A stretch of DNA of 64,000 bases. It comes from Rotaria socialis (Eukaryota > Rotifera > Eurotatoria > Philodinida > Philodinidae). The number at the start of each line of letters is the position of its first letter. The stretch's first letter is position 1. The stretch is taken from the NCBI GenBank assembly GCA_905331475.1, contig CAJNYU010000683.1:1-64000 (forward strand), read 5' to 3'. Of this stretch, positions 22,601-37,176 are shown one piece after another. The notes under the pieces were generated by a model. It was not told where the DNA came from, searched no databases, and saw nothing but the letters and a program-made list of their open reading frames with translations. The translations under genes were made by a program, and so were the position numbers.

Positions 22601-25600
22601 TTAATTTTGTACACTCTTCAATCTAGAAATGACAAAACATAAATATATAAAAATTTCGTTTAGATTTTTACCTTTCGTTGTTCGTTTTCGATTTGTAATT
22701 TTAATTTTTGATTTTCTTGCTCAAGGCGATCGCAGTACTTATTCATTTCTGCTAATTTATTTGTTAAATTTAGATTTTCATCAGTTTTTTTATCTAATTT
22801 CATTTTTGAACATAACATTTGATCGCGCATTTTTGTTGCATCACTTTCCGACGTTTTTATTTGTTCTTCTAACTTTTGTAAACGTTCATAAGTTTGTCGC
22901 TTAACAAATCAAAGAAATACAAGACTAGTTAGTTAGTTAGTCATTTTTTTAATTCTATGTTTACGATACCTGTTGCTTGAGTGCTTCGTCTCGATCTTGC
23001 TGAGATTCTTGTAATAGGGAGAAAAGTTTCTTTTCGTCTTTACTATGTTCTTGTTCTAAATGAGAAAAGAAAATGCAATTATTTGCCGTAAAACTCTGTC
23101 CGCATGGTATGCGCATGTGTCTTCCTTTATAATATATAGGCGTGCATTGCATTATTTACCATTTCTTATCATTTGCTCCAATTGTTCATTCTTTTGCTTT
23201 AGATTACGTAATTCGTTCGTACGCTCATCGACAATAAAGTACAATTGATCGCGTTCTTTCTTGCCGTTCGTCAATTGTTGTTCCTGTTGCTTGGTCGTTA
23301 CCTGTAGAGCAAGAATAGAAAGAGAAGAGAATGAGCAATAAAGATTAACACTTTTCATGTACATGTTCAATTTGAAAAAGAAAAAGCTACAACTGATTTA
23401 TTCTCACCTGATAATCTGTGAGTCCACGTAGAAGTGCTTGAATCTTTTCACTTTTTGATCGAGTTTCATCAGATAATGTTTTAAGTTTATGTTGTTGAAT
23501 TTGATTATCTGTTTGGTTCGATAATACGGGTACTGTTTGAGTTTGTATTGAATTTGTCAATATCCGACGTTTAGGTATTGGATATTGTAATGGTATAGAG
23601 TTTTCATCAGATTTTATTTTTAGGGGTACTGGTGGTTGTTTATTTGTTAGACCGATTGGACGTATCACTGTTGGATGAGCTGGAGGCACTATTTGAGTAA
23701 TATGATTTCTAATGGTATTATTTATTGGTTGCTGTTGTTGTTGTTGTTGTTGTTTTTCGTGTTTAACTTCAATTTCAATTTCACTTTTATGACGTATTTC
23801 AGCGCGCGATATTGGTATTGAACCTGTAAAATTGGTTGATTTAATAACAGAATTGTTGGAGTCATTGAAAGTAGTAGTCACACAAGAATTATTGGTAGGT
23901 AAATTTGAAGCTAGAAGAAAAGAACAAAAAAAGAAATCAAAATTTAATTATATATTTTAACCTTGAACTATTTATTATAATCTAGAGTTTTACTTATAAA
24001 TATTTCACCTTGATTTTGACATTCTATTTTTATTTAAAATTCAACTTCAATCATCTCTATAACCATAAATATATACAAGAGTGACGAGTTTTAATATAAT
24101 CAAAATAAATACTGTGTAAGATACAGCTTTTATGAGTGCCCTAGAGAAAACATACTATTCGTAAATTTTAAGAGATCAACTCTTCATAGTAAGATTCACT
24201 ATTCTAATGATTTCAATGTAGGCAAATTTCAAAAAATAACATAACGCTTGAAACCTTACATAATTTAATAAATAATTGAAAACGCGTTCGACTGACTCAA
24301 GTTCTTTATCGATGTTTTGTTATAAACTAGACATTTATGTTTACCGTATATTCGATGTGGTCGTTTGATTTGATACATGTTCAAGGAAGTGAATATATTA
24401 TTTCTAAAGACTTATCAATAATATTGTTATGAACAATAATGAGAAAGCAAAAAAAAAGAAAATCTATGTCGAGGTATCGTTTAACTCAATAAAATCATAC
24501 TGTTTATATTCTTCACTGTTAATTGACTTTCTCTATGCTATACATTTTCCTATCAGTTGTCGCCATCTCGATTGTTGCAGGGTCGATCATTGATTCTTTT
24601 CTTTATTATTGCACTTAACTTTGTTACTCACTCTTTTTTTTTCTAACCGCTCATTACTTATTCATAAAAATATAAATACAAACATAACATAGAGCAAGGT
24701 TAGAACAATTACGACACGAAATATATATATATATGAGTTATATAGGAAGCCTTGATAGATAAATACAAAGGGCTTTATATAGTTGCCTATCAAAATATTT
24801 ATAGTCACTTTTCTGGTGTGAAGTTACCTTCAAATTGGGTTTTTTTATTGTAGCACATCAAGAGAAAGCGAGAAAATTATGATTGGTATCAAATTACACG
24901 GCTGATCATTCAAACGAGACGATGCTAACCGTGTACACGATTTACTGTCCGCGGATTTACTGTCCATTGATTACTTCGAAGAAGAGAAATTAATGAGTAA
25001 TGGTCTTGACAGACAATTCCTTTTCTGCACAAAAAATTACATAAATGTTGAAAAACAAAAGAGTCACCAATGAGCAAACTATTGAATAAATTTTCAATTT
25101 AAAATGATGGATGCTCATCAAATTGAGCGGTAAGATAGTCATTAATATGACAAAAAATTATAAAAAAATATATATAAGTTCAAAGAACATAACTTTCTTA
25201 TCATACTCTTGCTAAAAATGTCTGCTATGTTTACTGAATCTGCCCATGATAAACGACAATTATGCTACCTCGATTATCGATATTCCATCATTCTTAAAAG
25301 CTGCTGAACTTAGATATTTTCAGCGTCCAACAAAAAGTTGAACGTCCATTCATCTTTTTTGGTTTGTTTATTTATCAATCAATTCCTTATTCTTTGTTAT
25401 TTCCTCATATATTTGCTCGAATTCTTTTTTTTTTTTCTAAATATACATAGTTGATTGCGATAAATATTTTTCTGTTTATTTCTATTCTTCGAAGCAACCA
25501 ACGGACAGTAAATCCTGTAAACCGATGATAACGTATAGGATAAAAACGAAATACTGATAGATCAGATTCGAATTGAATCGATTTTCTAAATAGCCCTAAT

Positions 25601-25730
25601 CCAATCATTCTGATCATTTATAAAAGCTAACGATATATTGAATAAATTCGACCTTAAACGATATGCACATGTTCATTTGTCATATCAACTACACATGACG
25701 TTATAATGAAGAATACAAGGATTCCTATCT

Positions 25731-25763
<33 letters not shown>

Positions 25764-28700
25764 CAATCGAAATATAATATCGATATGCCAAGAAATCTAA
25801 TATAACAACAGATAATATCATCGATCTATTACAACTTACTCGGTAATATAGTCGAACAAATCTCAGGTAATAGACGAGATTCAGAATCCTCGTATGATTG
25901 ATGAGATGGAGGTGTAGTACAACGTTTTTTTACTGTTAAAGGCATAGTATGACTAATCAATGAAGAATTATTATCATTTGAATCAGTAGTCTTTATCGAT
26001 ATTAATTTATTTGTTGCTGATGTTAAAAGTGATGATGATGATGATGAATTGGATAAAGATGATATAAAAGCCTCTTTTTTTTTCTTATTATAATTATAAA
26101 AAGAGTTTTGATGATGAACAAAATCCATTTGATAATGAAATATTTGTTCTTCATATTGTTCATAATAAGACAACATTGTTTCGATAATGAGAAGAGAATC
26201 TTCTCAGAGAATATAATAATGAAATTCTACACCAGGTTCAAGTTCATAGATTATATTTAAGAACAAGTAGCCAGTCATTTTTGACAGTCGTGTGCATTTA
26301 CACACGTCCCTTTAAAATGCGTTGCTCAACGGTCGATTCACCAGAACGAAGAGAAAAGGCAGAGAGAGAGAGAGAGAGAGAGACAGTAAAAAGAAAAACT
26401 TGATGTGTACACACTTTTCACGTTCACACTATACACTAAACTGAATTGAGCCTTTAATAATGTTATATAAGACAGAATGGCAAGTTAAATATAGAGTATT
26501 GAGAATAAAATCGAAATCAATTGTGTTTATTCTTACTGAAGTCTGTTTTGATGCTTCATATTAAATGAAAACATAGAAGAAAAATTCAAAATTTGAGAAA
26601 CCGTTACAGTGGCTTCTTCCATCAATTAAATATAAATGCTTGAAGTACAAAAGAAGAAAATAGTATTTATATTACCTTGCGTTAAATATATCATAAGCAG
26701 AGGACTTGAATTTGACATCGATTCATTATTAGAGAAGAAAAACTATTTCTGATGGATTAGAACAACGAAAAGATAAATGTAAATTATCTGTATTTAGAAC
26801 AATAGACATATGCTTCTGTCGATCTTCTTTTGCATTCATCATCGGATTGAATTTAAACAAATAGACAGGTGTATGTGTGTATGCTCTATTATGTCACACG
26901 TATGTATTCAAAACATCTATAGAGAACAACACATAGGGTAGCTAACATTTTAATGAATTAGGTCAAGTTTAATTAATTTCGTTTTAAATTTTCATGCAAA
27001 TGAATACAGAGACCATTATAATTGATAAATAGAGAAGAAATAGATTTCATTTGAAATTGTCATGTCAAATAGATAATGATAATGTTGTTTTATTTTAAAT
27101 GAAAAATGTATATTGTATTTCTCTTATTGATGAGAATCGAAAATCTATATCAATCGATTCAAGACCTTGGTTGTCTAATTAACTGCTTCAGACTGAAAGC
27201 AAACTAATGGTCACTTCAATAACAACAACAACAACAACAACAACAACAAATAAGTAAAGAATAACCAGAATAGGAATCACAATAATAACAGAGAAAATAA
27301 TTCATATTTACATATTTGAACTAATTACTATAGAATAAAATAGAATACTTTAGAATGTAAAGGTCACTCATGCAATTACTAAATTGAGTACGTGAGCAAA
27401 GCAGCTAAATTTTTGTTTTTACATACACAAAATGTTCATTGTCTGCTGAGATTTATTTGTATGAATAGGATGGTCAATAAAAACAACAAAATCTAGTCAA
27501 ACGAATGTTTACGTTGTAAAATAATGCGATATATACATGATGTAAATGTTAAACATTCAGTAGACATGTTGATTACAAAACGAGAAAAGAATTTGTAATC
27601 AAATATGCATTACAAGTGTTATGAAAACAACGACAAGGACAAAAGAACATCTATTTTTACCTTTATTGATGACAACAGTTTGGAATGGTGAAGATGTAAC
27701 TGGCGTCGGTTTTCGAAATCGACGAAAAAGACGCATTATAATTTATTATTATTGAAATGTAACAATTCGATTATTGTCATTAATACCAATACGATAGAGA
27801 GAGAGAGAAAAAAAGGTTTCTGATCAGCTTTTACTTCGACCGATGTGTGATATGTATATGTTTATATGCATGTTATGCTGGCGAGAGTGTGATGAAGGGA
27901 AGGAGAGAAAAAATGCAATGCACATCTATGTGTACAGTCGAAGAAGAAAAAGAAGAAGAAGAAGAAGAAAAGAGAAATCGAGCATTGGTGAAGTAGAAAA
28001 CTTGTCTCTCTCTCGTTCTCTCTTCTTTGGCTATTTGTGTGAGACATAATATGGGTTAAACACAAGGACACTTTAGACAATAATGATTGTCCGCATGTAC
28101 ACCTGATGACACAACGATTGATTGATTGCATGTGTCCTCGATAGAGGACTACCTACTGTATTACTAAGTTTAACAAAGAGAAAATAGTATCACAATTCAT
28201 CCTAGAGACAAAAATCTATTTTTAATTCATTTTCAAGTACATATACTTAAGATATCAATATGTTCAATTATTAATAGTTTCATTTTTTCTCTCTCTCAAT
28301 CATATACATATGCGAATCAATGTGCCTATGCTATCATATATACGATGCCTACTGAGCACTCTTGTGTCGATATATCACAAGTGGACATGAAAAGAAAAAC
28401 TAAATATGTCTCTTACGTTTTGTTTGTTGTGCATAAGATTCAAGTTCTTGAATCCTTTTTTTAAGTAAATCCTTTTCTGTAAGCATTTCTTCAAGTCTTC
28501 CATTCAACGTTGTTTGCATTTGCAACGCTTGTTCGATTGATTCATCGGGTAGTTGTATGATACTATGACGTTTTTTTTCAACATGTTTTCTTATTGTTTG
28601 AAGTTCATCAGTTTTATTCTGTAAATCATGTCGCAAATTATCAATAATTTGTTGAAGTGCATGAACATTGACATTTTCATTTGCTTGTTGTGAACGTTTA

Positions 28701-28963
28701 ATACGAAAAAGACTAAATCGACGACGTAGCATCGATGTTGTATTGCATGTTGTTTCAAGAGGTTTTGTTTCAAAATCAGTTAACGTTGTTTGAGATTTTT
28801 TCATTTTTGATATTTTATTTTCTTGTTTTTGTGAATCAATTTTTTGATTATTATTATTATGATTCGATACAGAATCTGAACTTTTACTACGAAATTTTGC
28901 AGTTATAATTCTAGGAGCTTTTTGATAATTATAAGGACGAAAGAATGATTTGTTTGTCGCCAT
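19609..28963 (-). CDS. SPECC1L-like: Cytospin / SPECC1-like coiled-coil and calponin-homology protein
   Basis: Minus-strand exons: 28963-28417, 23910-23408, 23301-23160, 23055-22970, 22899-22672, 22622-22106, 22043-about 21944, 20863-20821, 20756-20697, 20637-20415, 20342-20228, 20164-20048, 19986-19927 and 19857-19609. Frames close to 996 residues, near the length of SPECC1L. The N-terminus is polar and basic, then long coiled coils run from exon 1 through about residue 710 (for example RLEEMLTEKDLLKKRIQELE). The C-terminus is a calponin-homology domain: CKRDALLKWC, NFSNSWVDGIAFCSLLHSYL, KRRFEIAFNIASSIG and EWPDWERVMYYVALIFRHFE. Cytospins link actin and microtubules in adhesion and cytokinesis. 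Two further first exons inside intron 1 offer alternative N-termini. Confidence 0.85.
20864..21943. other. 1.1-kb intron of the cytospin gene
   Basis: Far larger than the 50-70 base introns around it. A slightly GC-richer patch at about 21395-21620 contains repeated CCATTACAGAC-like words and may be an inserted element. No coding sequence was recognised. Confidence 0.4.
24953..25516. mobile_element. Candidate MITE inside the cytospin intron
   Basis: Left-end GGATTTACTGTCC at 24953-24965, extended by a TTCGAAGAA block to about 24991, matches the reverse complement of 25479-25516 over about 38 bases with a few differences. A second copy of GATTTACTGTCC lies just outside the left end. The interior is non-coding. 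No target duplication could be fixed. Confidence 0.5.
25731..25762. repeat. (GAT)n microsatellite
   Basis: About ten tandem ATG/GAT units in an intron of the cytospin gene, between the MITE candidate and the long alternative exon. Confidence 0.8.
25840..26176 (-). CDS. Alternative first coding exon of the cytospin gene (long)
   Basis: An ATG at 26176 opens 112 codons (MLSYYEQYEEQIFHYQ..., then Ser-rich and basic stretches) and ends in phase 1 at the strong donor GTAAGT. This again matches the acceptor at 23910. Upstream, 26200-26460 contains an (AG)n tract and could be its promoter region. Confidence 0.6.
26359..26383. repeat. (AG)n microsatellite
   Basis: Pure AG run about 180 bases upstream of the ATG of the long alternative first exon. 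Confidence 0.8.
27219..27249. repeat. (CAA)n microsatellite
   Basis: About ten tandem CAA units in the intron between two alternative first exons. Confidence 0.8.
27661..27736 (-). CDS. Alternative first coding exon of the cytospin gene (short)
   Basis: An ATG at 27736 opens 25 codons, starting MRLFRRFRKPTPV and ending VVINK plus one base, then a donor GTAAAAAT. It ends in phase 1, exactly the phase needed to join the acceptor at 23910. The basic N-terminus differs from both other first exons. A separate promoter just upstream is implied but not identified. Confidence 0.6.
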
Positions 28964-31900
28964 TTAATATCAATAGCAAAATGACGATGACCTACAATAA
29001 GCTAGAAAGAAATACATGAATTGTAAAATAACTACTTAAAAAGTTCATCAAGGCTTCACTATTCGAGTCCGATAGAATTGCGCGAGATATAGATTTGAAT
29101 AAGCCGAGTAGAAATTTTTATCGTCATACTACGTGTTTTATGCAATTTGTAAAGTGTTTGCTTTCTTTCCTATGAAATGTATATAAAGCTTCACCATTGC
29201 TGCTACTGGATCAGTTATGCATCTTAATGAACATATGTCTCATAATGATGACACAACTTTAAAATTGCCAATATGACGTCTATACAGAGCAAGATTAGGT
29301 TATTATCGTATTCATCATTTCATTAAATATGCTACTCATAGAAAGCTTATGATACTTATCTTATACTATACGAACGGATGATGTCCATAAAACTTCTCCA
29401 TGTGCAAAAGCGCAAAACAGAAGAGACACTACGCTATGCCTATATCTATATAAGCCGAGAGGCTGATATTTTATATAACCTTGTATATATGTGTAGAAGA
29501 TTTGTTATTTAATAATACGTAAAGAATAGAGTGAATATATATACTTGCTCTGCCTCTTTCGATCAGGATAATATTGATTTGCGAATATGACTTACCTATA
29601 TGTTCAACGGCTTATACGGTTAATTTATTTTTCTACAGTATATTCTGATCTCTATTTCTTATGTTCATATTATTGGGCAAATGTTCTCATCATTATTAAT
29701 ATTAGCAATAGTCGATGATAAGAAAAGCACAAGGAAGCTACGTGAAGCCTATCATATAACTGCGCATGATTATTAGCATTGGATACATATGCAAAAGATA
29801 TAAACAGATATGAGAAAAGTGAATAACCATCTTCAAAAAGAGACCGCAGTGAAGTCTGTCTTGAAAAAACAAGTCGAATGATACAAATGAACTCTATAGG
29901 GAATAATAAAATTAATTTTCTCTATGTCCTACTGATTTCAATCGAATTGCAACGATGATGAAGATAACGATCATATTATCCTTACATTCTTGTCATCTAC
30001 TTACTTAGCTGCTTTTCTAACCAAAAGATTTTTCATTACGATATATTGCCTAATAAAATTTATTAATTTCAAATATAAAACTTAGCCAACTAAACCGACA
30101 ACAGATGGAAATGAGATTAACATCGACATACGAGATATGCAGAGGCCTTTCTACGATAGACAGCGCTTAAGTTACTATATTACTATTGACAGGAGATGAC
30201 TAATTGAATGTGACCTCAAACCGGAAGAATAACTATACAGTCATATTCTTCAACGCCGGCAGATAAAGCACAGAAACGTAAAATCACATATATGATTGAT
30301 TTTAATCGACAAATTCATTCGATTTCAACGTTTCTTTTTTCTTTCGAGAAATGAAAAACATAAATTTCCATTTCTTCTCATTCTCAATGGATTAATTGAG
30401 AGAGGCCAAATCATAACAAAAAAAAACGAAAAAGAAAACTTGCTTCTTACCTTCATCAGCACCTCGAAGGTCATAACTTGCAATCTCAATTATTGTTCTA
30501 AAACGGTAATGAATAAATCAATATATATATATATATGTAGTACAACTACAACTACGATACGCATTGTCATTACAATTTGCTGTTTCTTTTTGTTAACCTC
30601 AACATCATCAAATCGATTTACCAGAAAATAAAAGCACAAAAAAAAGAAAATTGCACACAGAAAATGTATATTTGAATGAGTAACGAGGAAGAACATTAAC
30701 GGAGCAAAACAAAACAGAATACTTGTTATACATCAATAGAGTTGTGTAATGGAATAAATGTAAAATCAATCTAAAAACAGCTGCTACCGTTACTACTTGG
30801 TTTTTTGAATGACCAGACAACATCGTATACAGTAGGTATTGAATGACAAAAAAAGTGAATATGAACGAGCAAAAGTGATGGTAAAGAATGAAGAGACGAG
30901 ACAAAAGGTCATCAATCGTTGCTTGTAGAGTTTGATGATGGCATATATGAAAAAACTGCGTATATTTAATGCACGCGAACGTAATCGTATTGAATCAGAA
31001 GACTTTTAACTATAACATGTATAATAGTTCATTTTGTCTCTACTCGATTTCATATAGTCATTTTAATCGTTTATTAAACACTGCTAAAAGCAAGGTACAC
31101 AGAATGCATATATATAAGTATATAAAACTACGATGAATCTTTATGTATTTTAATAATCAAACATTTAATACGAACATAAATAAATAAAAGCGTTGATTTA
31201 GAGAAGAACGTTAAAGTTCTTGACTTACATCATATTTCTTTTTTTTTTACGATAAATATTTAGTAATTACAAAAATTAATATTCCATGACTAATGAATGA
31301 CATTTGTTTCTTCTAGCTGTGTAAACGCTTTTTTTTGCTAGAAAATCAAGTTTTATGTAATAATATGAACGTACCATGTTAAAAAAAACTGTTCTCATAT
31401 AAAATTTCGCGATTAAAATCGAGGTCTGAACTATTCATTTTTTTCCAGATTGCTCTATGAACCATCGACCAATGTAATAAATCGACTACTTTGATTTATA
31501 CGTGAAGAAAAGCAATCATTATTTTATATACTGTAAGACATGACACGTTAATTGAGACAGCAGTTTTTCGAAAGTATCGCCTATTAAATCACGAATAGAA
31601 AAGCCGAACTATTTCATTCACACTTTAATTTTAAGTTACCTTGTAGTCAATAACTTCAATCGTGACGTTATTCTTTTAGCCATAAAAAAAGCAGCATTTT
31701 CATCGTTCAGAATAACAATATTTTGCGATCATCATGAAAACGTTTAATATCATTTATGCATTCGGTGTATTTTCTGTCACAAATTCTAATCGAAACAATG
31801 GATTGCTGTAAAAAATAATGATGACTTTGTTACATGCAGATGTCGTTTCCATTCGTAGAAGTTTATCTATCCTGGAAAGTGTCTTCGCATGACACAAAAC

Positions 31901-32999
31901 AAAAACAGTTCTATTCTATTTCTCGCTACGTCTTGACTACTTTTTTTTTGATCAATTAAATTGTCAGGTGTATGTTTTGACAAATAACTTCCAGTTGACG
32001 TTTAATGTTTGCACTAAAAAATGTTGTTTGAATGATAATTTTTTTGTAAAATTCAAAGTGAAGGTAAGTAAAACAAGCTCTGAATGTATAATTTCAACTT
32101 GAGACATCAAGTTTCTGAAGAATAAGATAGTATTTTAAGTCAAAATATACATGCAACTTATCATCAGTTGTCTGATTTCACTTGTTTACTTGAAAACTCT
32201 GTTGATCGAAAATCCCAAAATAAATCTGAAGATGCATACCAAAAGGGATTCGTTTTTAGTAAACATTGAAGCTTCAAAAATCTAGTCGTAACCAATTAGA
32301 GATATAGTTTTTACCCGTAATTGCGCTGGCAACAAAAATTCATGAAATATAGACAGACGTATCAAAATAAACGTGTGAATATGGTTGAGTCAAGACTTTT
32401 ACAACGAGAAAATAGAATTCAAGTGATTTTTCACATATCATATATTGAAATAAAGCAAGTGGACGAATAGAAGACTGTGAGTATGACCTGTGATCATTTA
32501 TGAATAGTGACTATCAGAGCACGTGAGATCTCTAAAATATTTAGCGTCTATATTGTAACATTCTTTTAAGATCGTATATCATGAAATCAGTAAGTCGTAG
32601 GAATCGTATTGCAATATTTATATTCATGAAAATAAAGCGAGTACGATGAAGATGATCACCAGGAAAATATTTTTACACCTTCGGATATTTTTCAAGGTTC
32701 GAAGCGTTTCTTTTCAAACAGAAGTTTACCGCATATATTAGAACAATACACACCAATGTTGTCTCAGTTTTGATCAGAAATCGATCCATGTCAATTGGCA
32801 CTACTTGCATAACCTTCTGCGCATTAAACACTCCACATCGAATGGAAGCAGTAATTAGTTTTATCGAATTCCTTCGTAAAAATTCTATAAATTTCATTAC
32901 AATATGTCAAATTTTTATGTTAAAATGTATAAATTCAAAACGAAGAAAAAGAACATCTTATGAATTTTTTTTTCTTAATGGTAACTAAAGACAATGTAG
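28964..32999. other. 4-kb gene-free interval
   Basis: Between the cytospin start and the 3' end of DNAI1. AT-rich, with a short (AT)n run near 30521-30536. I see no spliced coding frames, RNA genes or inverted repeats that I can defend. It must contain the promoter of the long cytospin transcript. Confidence 0.4.
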
Positions 33000-35900
33000 T
33001 TAATTCGCTCCTGATACTGCAGTTGTTGCACCTTGCTGTGCTGTTGATTTATTTCGAACATCATCCGGATCGCGAATAAGCGAAAGAATTTTCTCTAATT
33101 TTGCAATTTCAGCTTCTGGTCCATCAATTATTTCTTGACCTTTCTTAGCTTTAGGTCTTTTGCGTAAGTTTGGTGAAAGTTTCAATGATGTTACATTTCC
33201 TCGATCGTCACCAGCAAGTAAAATAGGATAATGTTGATTAAATGTAATATGTGTTAATTTTGTACGTTTCTTTTGTACGACCATTTGTTCACAAAGTGGT
33301 TCATATTTATTCACATTTAAATCAAACACGTAGACTTTTCCATCGGCTGTGCATGCAGCAAATACAGTTGACGAATAAGGTGCCCAAACAACATCACCAA
33401 CAGGACTGCCAAGATCATAGACAAATAATGGCTCTCTAAAAGAAAAACGGAAATGATTTGTCATGCATAGAAAATAACGAAGAATAGTTTTAAGTTTACT
33501 GATAGTTAATATCCCAAATTTTGACACTCCAATCAGCTGAGCAACTAGCGAAAACTTTTGGATGAAATTTATTCCAACGTACAGCATAAACAGCCATATG
33601 ATGAGCATCAAATGTATCCAGAAATTGATTGTTGTAAGATTTTGAACATTTCTGTATTTTCCCTTCTTCTGTGCCAACAATAAATAAATAATCTTGTTGT
33701 ATATTAAAATCAAAACAGGTTCCGCATCCTTCAAAACACCAAAACAGCATAAACTAAAATTAAGTTTCCAGCTGAAATAATTACCTAATGAAATTAATGG
33801 AAAACCCTCTTCTGTTTGATTTGCAGGTTTCTCTAATTTTAATTGAACAACGTCTGTATACGTAAGATCATTCTAAATTAGATAACATGTTGGTTGAAGG
33901 ATACATTTTTTATTCGTTAACTCATACTTTAATTAATGTCCAACAGACAACACGACCATCGGATGAAACCGAAAAGAAATTAAGATTATTATCTAAATCA
34001 TCTTTTTGCCAGGAGACCTCAAATACGAAGATGATTATAAATTAATGTTTTGTTTTCGAAGAAAAAGAGAAATAATTCTTCTTCGTACTTGCCAAACAGG
34101 ATCTGTATGTTTGCCATTACGAGACGTGCTATGATATTTTGGTTGTTTATTTTCATCGGCAATATTATAAACAGCGACTGAACCGTCATAAAAACCTGAA
34201 AATAAAATTACTCACGAGCTAAATGACGTTTGTCATATGTTTCTTATTTAATATAATTAGTATGCGCCCTAGCAATATTTGGCAGAACTCGAGCTACTTC
34301 ATAGCACCTACTCTAATAGAATCTCAACTTCACTGCAACATTGGCCAGTTTATCACTTCTATTTAGAGAAAACTGTAAAAAAAATGCTAACACCACAGTA
34401 TATATACAGTTCATCGTATAGAGAATTTTATTGATTCTCTAAACTATACTTTGATACTCTTGCATAAAAGACAAATAAATTAAAATAAACTTTATCTTCT
34501 ACTCTTGAGTTGTTCTGTGTATTGAATAGGCTTCCATGAAATTCGTTTTTTTTTATTGATTAGTAAGATTACATTCGAGAGCAATTGAAAGCATTCTCTA
34601 TTCAATGTAAAATTAAAATTTCCTTTCAAAACTCGTCCGAGCGTATTAAGTTTATTCTTGGATCAGTATGCATCAAATTTTCACAAACAATTCATTGAGT
34701 TGCCTTTTAATAGTTGCTAAATCTAAATAAATTTATAAGATATAACCCAGTTAAAAAAAATAGAACATCAACACTAGTAGAAGAAGCGAACTTTCATCTA
34801 GCTCCCATTTTGTAGCATCACTCATTACCTCGATATACTAAACTTCTCAAATACGGTTAATCAAATATCCTAAGAAATCTTTATGCAATAAAATCAATGA
34901 TTGAAATAAATAATTATTTCTAATATATGCAAAAACAAAACTTACCACAGCATAGCAGATTGGAATAATGTGGATGAAAATCCAAACTCATAACTCCACT
35001 ATCAGTCGGGAAAATGTTTTCTGGAAAACTTGGATTTTTCAATGAATAGATAACAAACATGCCACGACTTTGTTTGAGAAAGTCATCTGTTGGAAAACAA
35101 AAATTTTGATGTATACAGAATTCAATCAGCAACTAGCATACATGAACCAAAAGCAACAGCAAATAAATCGTTATAATGTGAATTCCAAGTCAAATTTGTA
35201 CAGGCAAGTTTTTTTACCATATCGTATTGAAATAGCCATAATGGCAAAAGACTTCCGCCTTGTTCACGATATTCATCAGCAGCATCTTCCCAATATTTAA
35301 AGTCTAGATTATACATATATATATATATATGTTAAACGATGGTCTTTGATGAAATGAATAAAAGCATACCTTGAGCGATAGCATCGAATGTATTTTGATT
35401 AATCATTCGCTCGACGATTTTCAATGATAAACTTGCCGATTTCGATCGAGACAATTTTGTTATATCATCAACACCCTATATGAACAAAAAGCCAACAACG
35501 ATATTGTTTAGAAGAATTGCATTTTCTAGTTTTACGTGTTGATCAACAGCAACAAATTTTTTCTTTCGATCATCTTCCTTTTTTACTACGAGTTTTTTTT
35601 GTTCTTTTTCTTTGGCTTTTTGCTAAAAATTTCAAACAAATATATTTTGCGTATTCTTTTAATTGAACAAAAAAGCCGATGTTTACTTGATGTTCAAAAT
35701 CTTCATTGTATGCATCCGATATTGACCATTGGGATACATTATCAGCAAAGCTAGCGCGTGGTGTTTGCTCAACAAATGTTTCACGATCCTAAACATAAGA
35801 AAAACGCTCATAAATAATATTTTCATTCGTAAGATGTCTGACATTCGAAATTAAATGAAGCTTTTTTTTTCTTGTGTCATGATTTTACTATCGATTTAAT

Positions 35901-37176
35901 AGACATATTGCTTGTTACATATTGAAATGATGGCTCAGTGTTAAGATCTAGTTTGTAATGAAATTACTCTTAAAATTTATTTGAATTTTCATCTTGAATC
36001 GCTTCGTTCCATATGATAAGTCAAATTTATAGATAATTAATTGTAGATCAAGGCTCGGTCTTCAGATTTTACCTCGACAGTATGGTTTACATAGAGGAGA
36101 AAAAAGAAGATGCTGATAAGTAATTCAACTAGCTCTGTTTAATCATGACGGAAACAAGAACTATTAATCAAATTTCGAACTGTAGGCATCGTATAAGGAC
36201 ATACCCGTGATGGATTGTTATATGTTTGAGATGCTCGCTCGCTAAAGTTAAATTGATTGGTCAACTTTTTTGATTTACCAGATGAAGCTGTTATTTTCTT
36301 TGCTTTTTCGTCATCGTCTTCGTCTCCTTCTTTTGATGTTTCCTAAATGAAAATAAATATTTAATTTAATAAATATTTTTGCTATTTAACTAACTCCATC
36401 TGGACCAGCTGCTGATGTTGTTACTTCAACTTCTTGAATTTTAACATCTGAAAAAAAGAAAAGTGAAATTTAATGTTTGCAATTCTATAAAATTACCTTC
36501 GCTATCAAGCATTAATTGTCGTTTTCCTTCTTCCGATTCTTTATGAACAAGATGACTATCAAGTTGAAAATGAACAGCTAACTGATCAACATGTGGAATA
36601 AGTTTAAACATCCGTTCCTTAATAATAAGATTTATAAGTCTTGTTATCGTTTTAATTCAATTTACTTTATGACTAAAGCGAACAATATTTTCAGCTGCTT
36701 GAGGATTACGCGCAGTAAGAATTCGAGTATGTTCTTCATTTAGTTCCTACAAATAATTGCAATTATGTTTTAAATAAGTATATGTGTGTTCAAGTGAAAA
36801 GTAGCATACAGCATCGGTTAATTTTAATTGATCCTCTTGACGACCGAAAAAATTATGCTAATAAAAATAATTTTATATAAAAACACGTTTCAAGATTTAC
36901 TCTCCATAGGTAACTTACTTCACCCATATAATTTGTTGGCATATTGCCTAATTCTTGATCATCATCCTATATAAGCAATTATTCTAATAGTTAATTAATA
37001 AATTGATTATCCTACTCGAGCATCTGTAACTGAGCCACGATGCGATTGACTCAGTCGTCGCTGAATTGGTGCTGCACCAACAGCTGGATGAGTCTTGAAT
37101 TAGAAACTAATTTAGTACAAATCGACTAGGATACAACAAATACTTGTTTTTTTTCGGGAGCTGCTTTTGATGGCAT
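33000..37176 (-). CDS. DNAI1: Axonemal dynein intermediate chain 1
   Basis: Eighteen exons on the minus strand, from the ATG at 37176 to the TAA at 33000-33002: 37176-37144, 37093-37016, 36966-36919, 36857-36810, 36746-36666, 36617-36497, 36447-36395, 36342-36205, 35788-35687, 35622-35536, 35475-35370, 35303-35142, 35086-34946, 34195-34089, 34017-33928, 33872-33785, 33728-33500 and 33435-33000. Frames close to 715 residues (human DNAI1 is about 700). The N-terminal third is charged and disordered, with [10 protein letters not shown]. The C-terminal part is a WD40 propeller: [41 protein letters not shown] and [18 protein letters not shown]1 is an outer dynein arm subunit that anchors the motor in motile cilia. 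Intron 13 is unusually long (750 bases) and empty. Confidence 0.9.
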
